Below are positions 8,701 through 15,778 of a stretch of DNA of 64,000 nucleotides, in pieces. The DNA comes from Streptomyces sp. YPW6 (GTDB taxonomy: Bacteria; Actinomycetota; Actinomycetes; Streptomycetales; Streptomycetaceae). Under the pieces are notes generated by a model. It searched no databases. It worked only from the letters and a program-made list of their open reading frames with translations, and was not told where the DNA came from. Where the stretch lies: the NCBI RefSeq assembly GCF_018866325.1, contig NZ_CP076457.1, forward strand, positions 1,895,001 through 1,959,000, read 5' to 3'. The first letter of the stretch is position 1. The number at the start of each line of letters is the position of its first letter. The translations under genes were made by a program, and so were the position numbers.

Positions 8701-8922
8701 CGGCAGCCGGCCAGGAAGGGCCGCCCTCCCGGACGCCCGTCGCACTCCGACCAGCTGTCCCCGCGGGAGGCGGAAGTCGCCCAGCTCGCGTCCTCCGGTC
8801 TGACCAACCGGGAGATCGCCGCGACCCTGCATCTCTCTCCGCGGACCGTGGAGCAGCACATCGCCGGTGCCATGCGAAAGACCGGCGCGCTCTCCCGGCG
8901 CGACCTCCCGCACCAGCTCTGA
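5726..8922 (+). CDS. LAL-type LuxR regulator (AAA ATPase plus C-terminal HTH), frame interrupted
   Basis: Large ATP-binding LuxR regulator. The N-terminal ATPase module has Walker A in VEGAAGLGKTHLL (about residue 30) and Walker B in VLLLVDDVHRADED (about residue 78), followed by a long helical region. A LuxR helix-turn-helix closes the gene: LSPREAEVAQLASSGLTNREIAATLHLSPRTVEQH. The N-terminal part runs in one frame to about 8080 (ALTTEGAGRCVLAADA). The HTH and the helix before it (AALESCAQRFTELGAVWDATRARALLR) are in the -1 frame. The switch falls in a Pro/Ala/His-rich minisatellite (about 8090-8590) that splits what should be one helical repeat region. As given, the first frame ends at 8803 without a DNA-binding domain. 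GTG 5726 follows GAGGGTGG. It may be a pseudogene, phase-variable, or mis-assembled. Confidence 0.75.
8090..8590 (+). repeat. Coding minisatellite inside the LAL regulator gene
   Basis: Degenerate copies of CACCCGGCGGACC recur at about 8288, 8318, 8335, 8437 and 8509, with related GGACCCGGC units between. In the HTH frame they read as repeated HPADPAHPG-like peptides. In the upstream frame they read as Arg/Thr-rich sequence. The tract lies between two pieces of an otherwise continuous helical domain, and the reading frame changes across it. Confidence 0.7.
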
Positions 8923-9145
8923 GACCACCGGGTTCGGGGCCACCGGGTTCGAGGCCACCGGCTCCGAGATCACCAGACCTGAGGTCACCGGACCTGACGT
9001 CACCGGACCTGACGTCACCGGCTCCGAGGCCACGGGCCATCACGTCTCGGCCCTGACGTCACCGGCCCCGAGGCCACGGGCCCCACATCCCGGCCCTGAC
9101 GTCACCGGCCCCGGGCCCCGCCGTTCCGGGCTCACCGGCTCCGAG
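8923..9145. repeat. 15-bp tandem repeat array downstream of the LAL gene
   Basis: About fifteen degenerate copies of a 15-bp unit (consensus CGTCACCGGACCTGA) start directly after the TGA at 8920-8922. They run into the 3' end of the minus-strand gene 9132-9455. Copies near 8983-9027 are almost identical; the outer ones drift and two are 14 bp long. Because 15 is divisible by three, open frames on both strands give pentapeptide repeats (for example TGPDV), but nothing supports translation. Confidence 0.8.
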
Positions 9146-9455
9146 GTTCGTCCAGGGGCAGAAAGGACCTGGCGGTCCGGAAGCTCCGGTCGTGCTCCCA
9201 GACGGCCACCGTCGCCGCCGCCCAGTCGAACACCCAGCCGGAACGCACCCCGCGCGCTCCCCAGCCGTCCGGGCGCCTGCGCGGGATGGCGAAGCCGGCC
9301 TTCTGTGCGGCGACCGCCGCGTCGCAGGCCTCGCGTGCGATGCGCAGGGCGTCCGACTCGGTCTCCGCGCACCCGGTGAAGACGTGCAGGCCGCACCGCT
9401 CGGGCTGCACGGCGTTCCGGGTGGGGACATTGACCTGGAAGTAGAGCTCGGCCAT
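9132..9455 (-). CDS. Small hypothetical protein
   Basis: A 107-residue protein with ATG at 9455 preceded by GAGGAG at suitable spacing. The sequence begins MAELYFQVNVPTRNAVQPERCGLHVFTGCAETESDALRIAREACDAAVAAQKAGFAIP, then has a Trp-rich part (GWVFDWAAATVAVWEHDRSF). It has no signal peptide or membrane segment and I do not recognise the family. Its last codons lie in the 15-bp repeat array, so the C-terminus may be recent. It is divergent from the lipoprotein gene at 9852. The good start context and strand-consistent codon bias argue for a real gene. Confidence 0.6.
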   Translation of the reverse strand: MAELYFQVNVPTRNAVQPERCGLHVFTGCAETESDALRIAREACDAAVAAQKAGFAIPRRRPDGWGARGVRSGWVFDWAAATVAVWEHDRSFRTARSFLPLDEPRSR

Positions 9456-9851
9456 GACGCCATCTCCTCGGTGTCGCGGTCTCCCCAACGTACGATGCGC
9501 GCCCGGCCCGCAATATCCGGAATGACCTGATCACCTATACGTATCCCGTGCGCCGTCCGTACGTGTCCCGGCGCACCGAAGACGAACCCGCGCACGACGG
9601 ACGAACCCCGCGCTCCACGGGCGGACCCGGCCGCGCTCACCCCGTACCCCGGCCGGCCGGAGCCCGGCGGCGCGCGGGCGGTGTGTCGGCCGCCTCCGCC
9701 CCGACGGCACCCGTCCCGCGGCGGACAGGTCCGGACAGGTCCCGGCGCACAGCGCGTATCCGTGATTCACGCCCACGGATAAAAACGCGCACGCTGCGTC
9801 ACTAGGTTCCCCCACCGACGCACTGTCGCCATGCCCATGAACAAGGGAAGC
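9456..9851. other. Divergent upstream region with promoter motifs
   Basis: About 395 bp between the minus-strand gene 9132-9455 and the lipoprotein gene. It holds a one-base variant of the shared motif, ACGTATCCCGTG (9539-9550), and the full module at 9754-9808. The remainder is GC-rich with no credible gene. Confidence 0.5.
9754..9808 (+). promoter_or_regulatory. Shared promoter/operator module, copy 2 (lipoprotein gene)
   Basis: GCGTATCCGTG (9754-9764) is followed by CACGGATA (9774-9781). Here the half-sites form a perfect 8-bp inverted repeat (TATCCGTG / CACGGATA, 9-bp spacer). A candidate -10, TAGGTT, is at 9803-9808, 49 bp after the motif start. The module lies about 45 bp before the coding start. 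Confidence 0.62.
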
Positions 9852-11411
9852 ATGAGCACCTCCATGACCTTCATCCGCCCCGGAATCGTGGCGGGATTTC
9901 TCGCCCTTCTGCTCACCGGTGGCTGCCAGTTACCCCCCACCGATTCCGCGGACGAAAAGCCCATCACCATCGGCACGTCGAGTGTTCTGGCGGGACTGGA
10001 CCCCGCCGGGGTGTACGACGCCGGTTCCTGGGCGGTCTTCACCAACATCTACCAGAACCTGCTCACCTTCGAGCCGGGGTCCCCCACCCCGAAACCCGAC
10101 GCCGCCGAGTCCTGTGAATTCACCTCCCCCGCACTCACCACGTACCGGTGCGAACTCCGTGACGGCCTCACGTTCTCCAACGGGAACGCCCTCACGGCGG
10201 CCGCGGTGAAGCATTCGTTCGAACGCATTCTGCGGATTCGCGATCCGCTCGGGCCGGGGCCGTTGTTCGCGAACCTCGTTTCCGTGGAAGCCCGGGGCTC
10301 TCTCGTGACGTTCCATCTCGCGACGGCGGACGCCACCTGGCCGTCGAAAATCGCGACGGGGGCAGGGTCCGTCGTGGACCCGGCGGAGTTCCCGGCGGAC
10401 CGGCTGCGCAAGGAGAAGAGCGCCTCGGGGTCGGGGCCCTACGTCATCGCCTCCTACACGGCCGAGAAGTCCATCACCCTGCGACCCAACGCCGCGTACA
10501 AGGGCGCCGTGACCCAACAGGGGGTCGCGATCGAGCTCCGCTACTTCGAGACGTCGCAGGACGTCGAGAAGGCGTGGAACGCCCGGGAGGTCGACATCGC
10601 CTACGCGGGACTCCCGGCCGCCACACTCGCCGGGATCGACCCCAGCGACACGGACGTACGCCTCTTCGCCGGGGACAGCGCCGAGGCCCACTACCTCGTA
10701 CTGAACATGCGCTCCCCGCGCAGACCGCTGCGGCACGCCGAGGCCCGCAGGGCCCTGGCCTCGCTCGTCGACCGCGGGCACCTGGCGGGCGAGGTGTTCG
10801 ACCACACCGTGACGCCGCTGTACTCGCTCGTCCCGCAAGGCGTCGTCGGGCACAGCACGGCCTTCTTCGACCGCTACCCGGAGGTGGACGCCGCGTACGC
10901 GGCCCGGCTTCTGCGGTCGGCCGGAATCCCCACTCCGGTACGCATCAGGCTCGGCCACCAGAACGGTATCGCCGCCGTCGAGGCGCGCGCGCTGAAGGAA
11001 CAGTGGGAGAGGGACGGTCTGTTCCGGGTCCAGCTGGCCGAGGAGCGCGACTTCACCACGTACCAGAGGCGCAGCCTGGAGGGGGAGTTCGACGTCCACC
11101 TCTACCAGTGGATACCGGACTTCCCCGACGCCGACACGTTCGTCCAGCCGTTGGTGGGGACCGGCAACGTCCTCGGCAACGGCTACACATCGGCCGAGGT
11201 CGACCACGCCATCCGGGACACCCAGCGGTTCACCGATCGCAGCAAGGCCATCCGGCGGTTCCGGGCGGTCCAGGACACGATCGCGAAGGACGCCCCGCTG
11301 ATTCCCGTCTGGCACAGACAGCGCCACGTCGTGACGCGCTCCACCGTCCTGGGCGGACACCTCCTCGCCGAGGACGCCGTCTGGCGACTGTGGGAACTGC
11401 ACCGGCTCTGA
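9852..11411 (+). CDS. Extracellular solute-binding lipoprotein (peptide/nickel ABC importer family 5)
   Basis: About 519 residues. ATG 9852 is preferred over 9831 because AAGGGA lies four bases upstream. A hydrophobic signal sequence (IVAGFLALLLTGG) ends at Cys25, the likely lipid-modified residue, although Thr rather than Leu stands at -3. The mature protein is a family 5 (DppA/OppA-like) binding protein: ITIGTSSVLAGLDPAG, NIYQNLLTFEPG, YRCELRDGLTFSNGNALTAAAVKHSFERI, and a C-terminal YQWIPDFPDADTFVQPL. Such proteins capture peptides or similar cargo outside the membrane for an ABC importer. No permease or ATPase gene is adjacent, so it must borrow a transporter or act as a sensor. It shares its promoter architecture with the regulator and protease genes, suggesting uptake of protease products (inference). 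Confidence 0.88.
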   Translation: MSTSMTFIRPGIVAGFLALLLTGGCQLPPTDSADEKPITIGTSSVLAGLDPAGVYDAGSWAVFTNIYQNLLTFEPGSPTPKPDAAESCEFTSPALTTYRCELRDGLTFSNGNALTAAAVKHSFERILRIRDPLGPGPLFANLVSVEARGSLVTFHLATADATWPSKIATGAGSVVDPAEFPADRLRKEKSASGSGPYVIASYTAEKSITLRPNAAYKGAVTQQGVAIELRYFETSQDVEKAWNAREVDIAYAGLPAATLAGIDPSDTDVRLFAGDSAEAHYLVLNMRSPRRPLRHAEARRALASLVDRGHLAGEVFDHTVTPLYSLVPQGVVGHSTAFFDRYPEVDAAYAARLLRSAGIPTPVRIRLGHQNGIAAVEARALKEQWERDGLFRVQLAEERDFTTYQRRSLEGEFDVHLYQWIPDFPDADTFVQPLVGTGNVLGNGYTSAEVDHAIRDTQRFTDRSKAIRRFRAVQDTIAKDAPLIPVWHRQRHVVTRSTVLGGHLLAEDAVWRLWELHRL

Positions 11412-11450
11412 AGCGCTTTGAGCCCTCGCATCTCCCCCATCGAATTATCT

Positions 11451-11508
11451 GCGTATCCGTGAATGCGCCGCTCCGGGTATCCCGGCACCCCCCAGGCATC
11501 AATAGTTC
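11451..11508 (+). promoter_or_regulatory. Shared promoter/operator module, copy 3 (protease gene)
   Basis: GCGTATCCGTG (11451-11461) is followed 16 bp after TATCC by GGGTA (11475-11479). A candidate -10, TAGTTC, is at 11503-11508, 52 bp after the motif start. It lies about 90 bp upstream of GTG 11600. Similarity to copy 1 extends over GATGCGCC/AATGCGCC and around the -10 (TTCGGG). Confidence 0.62.
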
Positions 11509-11599
11509 GGGGCGCGGCGAGTGGTGAACTCTCCGTCGGCCGGGGCCCGGCGCTTCACCCCCCATACGGGTCTTCGGCTGTCATCCGGAAGGAATCAGC

Positions 11600-12799
11600 G
11601 TGCGCAACACTCGTCAGTACAGCCTTGCCGCCGCGGGCGCCCTGCTCTCGGCCGCCGCGGTCCTGGGAACCCAGAGCACGGCCCAGGCGCAGGACGCGGC
11701 AACCACCCCCCGCTACCAGCCCGAGATGGTCCGGGCGTTGGCCGATTCGCTCGGTGTGAGCGAGAAGGCCGCGGTCGACCGGCTGGACCGGCAGGACGCC
11801 CAGCAGGCCAAGCTCGCCGCTCTGCAGAAGCGCGGCATATCCGGTGACGGGGCGTTCTTCGACGCCTCGGGCCGGCTGACCGTCAACGCGGACGACCAGG
11901 CCGAGGCAGCCCGGATCGAGCAGGCCGGCCTCGACGCCCGCGTCCCCGCCCGGGGTCAGGCCGCACTCGACCGGATCAAGGCCCAGCTGGACCGCCTCGC
12001 CGCCGGGAAGACCCCCTCCGGTGTGGTCGCCTGGTCCGTGGACCTGCCCGCCGACCAGGTGACCGTCAAGGTCAACAACGAGCGGGGAGCCGCGGCCAAG
12101 GCGTTCCTCGCCAAGGCCGCCGAGCACGGCTCCGCCGTCCGGATCGTGCGCGGCCAGGAGAAGCTGGAGGCCAAGGCCGCGATCTACCCCGGCAGCAAGA
12201 TGACGTTCAACGACACGAGCCAGTGGTGCTCCGTGGGCTACGGCGCCCGTGACAGCTCCGGCAGGCAGTACCTGGTGACCGCCGGCCACTGCGTCACGAA
12301 CACCCTGCGCTACGACGGCGCGGCGTTCGCCCAGGGCTACAAGACCCGGTACGCGCTCGGGACCCGCAGTGTCGACATGGGCATCCTGACCATCAACTCC
12401 GGCCACTCGATCACCACCAGCGTGGGCACCTGGGGGAACAGCAGCCCGATCGCCGTCCGCGGCGGCACCCGCGCCTCGTCCGGCGCCGCGGTCTGCAAGT
12501 CCGGTGCCACCACCGGCTGGACCTGCGGCACGATCGGCTCGTACAACAACACCGTCACCTACATCGACCGCAACGGCGGGCCCGACACGGTCGTCAGCGG
12601 TCTGGCGACCTCCAGTGTCTGCGTCGAGGGCGGCGACAGCGGCGGTGCGTACATCTCCGGCAACCAGGCCCAGGGCATGACCTCCGGCGGGCCGACCAAC
12701 CAGCAGTGCACCGGCGGGGTCAACTCGCGCGGCTCCTCCTACTTCCAGCCGCTCGACGACGCCCTCCGCTACTACGGGCTGACGCTCAACACCAACTAG
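11600..12799 (+). CDS. Secreted S1 serine protease, streptogrisin type
   Basis: This 399-residue preproprotein starts at GTG 11600 after GGAAGGAATC. Residues 1 to about 30 form a signal peptide ending TAQAQ. A pro-domain of the alpha-lytic protease type (about 31-190, including AWSVDLPADQVTVKVNN) acts as an intramolecular foldase. The mature domain begins near AAIYPGSKM. The catalytic triad is visible: His in VTAGHC, Asp in SVDMGIL, Ser in GGDSGGAY. Paired cysteines flank His and Ser as in streptogrisins. There is no C-terminal carbohydrate-binding domain. A strong terminator follows. The promoter module matches those of the neighbouring regulator and lipoprotein genes, so it is likely co-regulated. 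Confidence 0.95.
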   Translation: MRNTRQYSLAAAGALLSAAAVLGTQSTAQAQDAATTPRYQPEMVRALADSLGVSEKAAVDRLDRQDAQQAKLAALQKRGISGDGAFFDASGRLTVNADDQAEAARIEQAGLDARVPARGQAALDRIKAQLDRLAAGKTPSGVVAWSVDLPADQVTVKVNNERGAAAKAFLAKAAEHGSAVRIVRGQEKLEAKAAIYPGSKMTFNDTSQWCSVGYGARDSSGRQYLVTAGHCVTNTLRYDGAAFAQGYKTRYALGTRSVDMGILTINSGHSITTSVGTWGNSSPIAVRGGTRASSGAAVCKSGATTGWTCGTIGSYNNTVTYIDRNGGPDTVVSGLATSSVCVEGGDSGGAYISGNQAQGMTSGGPTNQQCTGGVNSRGSSYFQPLDDALRYYGLTLNTN

Positions 12800-12835
12800 G
12801 CGTCAGCGAGGGGGCACGACCCTCACAGGACCGGC

Positions 12836-12872
12836 CGGGGGCCGCTCGCGAGACCGGCGAGCGGCCCCCGGT
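12836..12872 (+). terminator. Strong hairpin after the serine protease gene
   Basis: CCGGGGGCCGCTCGC (12836-12850) and its exact inverse (12858-12872) form a 15-bp stem with a 7-nt loop, 37 bp after the stop codon. Confidence 0.88.
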
Positions 12873-12975
12873 CGTACGCCACAGAGCACCTGCCAACAGT
12901 TCATTCTGGGACAAAACACCCGACCTGTTGCTAGCTTTCCCTGGTTGGCCGATGACCGCATCGACGAGGGAAACC

Positions 12976-14415
12976 ATGAGCCATCCCGAGGCCCCGCCCC
13001 GACCGGCCGCCAAACTGACACTCCCGACCCTGACCGCGATGGTGGTCGGCTCGATGGTCGGGGCCGGCGTCTTCTCGCTGCCGAGCCGGTTCGCGCAGGA
13101 GACCGGGGTCGCGGGGGCCCTGATCGCCTGGTCGGTCGCCGGGACGGGCATGCTGATGCTCGCCTTCGTCTTCCAGGCTCTCGCCGTGCGGCGTCCGGAC
13201 CTGGACGCCGGGGTCTACGCGTACGCGAAGGCCGGGTTCGGGGAGTACCTCGGCTTCTTCTCCGCCTTCGGCTACTGGGCCAGCGCCTGCGTCGGCAACG
13301 TCACCTACTGGGTGCTCATCATGTCGACGGTCGGCGCGGTGGCGCCCGTGCTGGGCGACGGTGACACGCTGACGGCCGTGATCGTCTCCTCGGTGGGGCT
13401 GTGGGGGTTCTTCCTGCTGATCCGGCGGGGCGTGAAGGAGGCGGCGGCGATCAACCGGATCGTCACCGTCGCGAAGATCGTGCCGATCCTCTTCTTCGTC
13501 GTCCTGGCGCTCTTCTACTTCGAACCGTCCGTCTTCGCCGACAACTTCAGCGGGACCGACGAGGCCGGCACCCTGTTCGACCAGGTCCGCGGGACGATGC
13601 TCGCCACCGTGTTCGTCTTCCTCGGTGTCGAGGGCGCCAGCGTCTATTCGCGGCACGCCAAACGCCGCGAGGACGTCGGCCGGGCCACCGTCCTGGGCTT
13701 CCTCAGCGTGTTCGCGGTCTTCGCCTCCGTCACGATCGTGAGTTACGGGCTGCTGCCGATGGCCGAGATCGCGGAGCTGCGGCAGCCGTCGATGGCCGAG
13801 GTGCTGGAGTCGGCGGTCGGGACGTGGGGGAACGTCTTCATCAGCGTCGGCCTCGTCGTCTCCGTGCTCGGCGCCTATCTGGCCTGGACCCTGATGGCCG
13901 CCGAGGTCCTCTTCGTCGCCGCCAAGGACAAGGACATGCCGCGCTTCCTCGGGCAGTCGACCGCGGCCGACGTACCGGAGAACGCGCTGTTCCTGACCAC
14001 GTGCCTGAGCCAGATCGTGCTCGTCGTGACGCTCTTCTCCGAGGACGCGTTCACCTTCGCCCTCGATCTGACCAGCGCGCTCAGCCTGATCCCGTTCCTG
14101 CTGGCGGCCGGCTTCGCGGTGAAGGTCGCGGCCCGGCCGGAGCGCTGGGGCGCGGTGGGCCGCTCCCCCCGGCGTGAGCTGGTCGTCGCCGCCGTGGCGA
14201 CGCTCTACACCGCGTTCCTGCTGTACGCGGCCGGGCCGAAGTTCGTCCTCGTCTCCTTCATCCTCTACGCCCCGGCGACCTTCCTCTTCGTCAAGTCGCG
14301 CAGGGAGCAGGGGCGCAGGCTCTTCTCCCCCGGCGAGGCGGTGCTCTGCGCGGTGTCGGTGGCCGGGGCGGCCGTCGGCATCGCGGCGCTGGCCCTCGGC
14401 TGGATCGAGCTGTGA
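12976..14415 (+). CDS. arcD: APC-family amino acid antiporter, probable arginine/ornithine exchanger
   Basis: A 479-residue integral membrane protein. ATG 12976 is chosen over the in-frame ATG 12952 because GAGGGA sits just upstream and the tail MSHPEAPPRPAAKL leads into the first membrane helix. About 12 hydrophobic segments are visible, starting with the APC signature TAMVVGSMVGAGVFSLPSRFA. Family members exchange basic amino acids. The gene 55 bp downstream is arginine deiminase, which makes arginine import with citrulline or ornithine export the likely role. A short inverted pair CAACAG/CTGTTG (12895-12900, 12925-12930) lies upstream; its meaning is unknown. The family is secure, the substrate inferred from context. 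Confidence 0.85.
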   Translation: MSHPEAPPRPAAKLTLPTLTAMVVGSMVGAGVFSLPSRFAQETGVAGALIAWSVAGTGMLMLAFVFQALAVRRPDLDAGVYAYAKAGFGEYLGFFSAFGYWASACVGNVTYWVLIMSTVGAVAPVLGDGDTLTAVIVSSVGLWGFFLLIRRGVKEAAAINRIVTVAKIVPILFFVVLALFYFEPSVFADNFSGTDEAGTLFDQVRGTMLATVFVFLGVEGASVYSRHAKRREDVGRATVLGFLSVFAVFASVTIVSYGLLPMAEIAELRQPSMAEVLESAVGTWGNVFISVGLVVSVLGAYLAWTLMAAEVLFVAAKDKDMPRFLGQSTAADVPENALFLTTCLSQIVLVVTLFSEDAFTFALDLTSALSLIPFLLAAGFAVKVAARPERWGAVGRSPRRELVVAAVATLYTAFLLYAAGPKFVLVSFILYAPATFLFVKSRREQGRRLFSPGEAVLCAVSVAGAAVGIAALALGWIEL

Positions 14416-14469
14416 GCTCCGGCCCCGTACGGACAGAACGTCCCCCTTCCCTCCAGTGAAAGGCCCCTC

Positions 14470-15726
14470 GTGAGCAGCACCGGTCCCGCCTCCGTCCTCG
14501 GCGTCCACTCCGAAGTGGGCAGGCTGCGCAAGGTCCTGGTCTGCGCCCCCGGCATGGCGCACCGCCGGCTGACGCCGACCAACTCCGACGATCTGCTGTT
14601 CGACGACGTGATGTGGGTGGAGAACGCCCAGCGGGACCACGCCGACTTCGTCGCCCAGCTCACCGAACGGGGGGTGGAGGTCGTCGAACTGCACGCGCTG
14701 CTCGCCGCCACCATGGAGATCCCGGAGGCCAGGTCCTGGCTGCTCGACCGGAAGATCGACGCCAACGAGGTGGGCCTGGGCCTGGTCGACGACACCCGCG
14801 CCTTCCTCGACTCCCTGACGGCACGCAGGCTGTCCGACCACCTCATCGGCGGTCTGGCCATCGCGGACCTCCCGGAGGAGTTCCGTTCGGCGTACGTGGG
14901 CCTGGCCCGGGAGGGCACGGGGGCGCGGGAGTACCTGATGCCGCCACTGCCCAACACCCTCTACACCCGGGACACCACCTGCTGGCTCTACGGCGGGGTG
15001 ACCCTGAACCCGCTGTACTGGCCCGCCCGGCACGACGAGACCCTGCTGATGAAGGCGGTCTACACCTTCCACCCCGACTTCCGGGGCTCCACGATCTGGT
15101 GGGGCGACCCGGAGCAGGACTGGGGCCGGGCCACGTTCGAGGGCGGGGACATCATGCCGGTCGGCAACGGTGTCGTCCTCATGGGGATGAGCGAGCGGAC
15201 CTCCCGGCAGGCGATCACCCAGGTCGCCGCCGCGCTGTTCGCGCAGGGAGCGGCCGAGCACGTCGTCGTCGCCGGCCTGCCGAAGCTGCGATCGGCGATG
15301 CACCTCGACACGGTGTTCACCTTCGCGGACCGGGACATCGTCACGCTGTACCCGCGGATCATGGACGACGTCCACACCTTCTCGCTGCGCCCGTCGGACC
15401 GGGCGCCCGGGATCGAGATCACCGACGAGGGCGGCACGCCGTTCACGGAGGTCGTGGCCCGCGCCCTGGGCCTGCCCCAGCTGCGGGTGATCGAGACGGG
15501 CGGGGACGTCTACGCCTCGGAACGCCAGCAGTGGGACAGCGGCAACAACGCGGTGGCCCTGGAGCCCGGAGTGGTCTTCACGTACGACCGCAACACCCAG
15601 ACCAACGCCCTGCTGCGGCGGGCCGGGGTGGAGGTCATCACGATCGTCGGCGCGGAGCTGGGGCGGGGCCGGGGCGGCGGGCACTGCATGACCTGCCCGC
15701 TGATCCGCGACGCGGTCGCGTTCTGA
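14470..15726 (+). CDS. arcA: Arginine deiminase
   Basis: This 418-residue cytoplasmic enzyme hydrolyses arginine to citrulline and ammonia, the first step of the arginine deiminase route. Conserved parts are [17 protein letters not shown] at the N-terminus, [26 protein letters not shown], the histidine motif [11 protein letters not shown], and the catalytic-cysteine motif [10 protein letters not shown] near the end. GTG 14470 follows AAAGG at 7 bp. Pairing with the antiporter 12976-14415 forms an arcD-arcA unit. No ornithine carbamoyltransferase or carbamate kinase gene is nearby, so citrulline may be exported or processed by enzymes encoded elsewhere. Confidence 0.95.
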   Translation: MSSTGPASVLGVHSEVGRLRKVLVCAPGMAHRRLTPTNSDDLLFDDVMWVENAQRDHADFVAQLTERGVEVVELHALLAATMEIPEARSWLLDRKIDANEVGLGLVDDTRAFLDSLTARRLSDHLIGGLAIADLPEEFRSAYVGLAREGTGAREYLMPPLPNTLYTRDTTCWLYGGVTLNPLYWPARHDETLLMKAVYTFHPDFRGSTIWWGDPEQDWGRATFEGGDIMPVGNGVVLMGMSERTSRQAITQVAAALFAQGAAEHVVVAGLPKLRSAMHLDTVFTFADRDIVTLYPRIMDDVHTFSLRPSDRAPGIEITDEGGTPFTEVVARALGLPQLRVIETGGDVYASERQQWDSGNNAVALEPGVVFTYDRNTQTNALLRRAGVEVITIVGAELGRGRGGGHCMTCPLIRDAVAF

Positions 15727-15778
15727 CGGCGTTCGGGCCCGTGCGGGACGGGCGGGGCCCTTCCCCGTACGGTACGGG

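Noticed and set aside
8867..9379. Plus-strand frame with pentapeptide-like repeats (TGPDV) and the reverse-strand equivalent
   Set aside because: It begins inside the HTH region of the regulator in another frame and owes its openness to the 15-bp DNA repeat. No ribosome site is seen.
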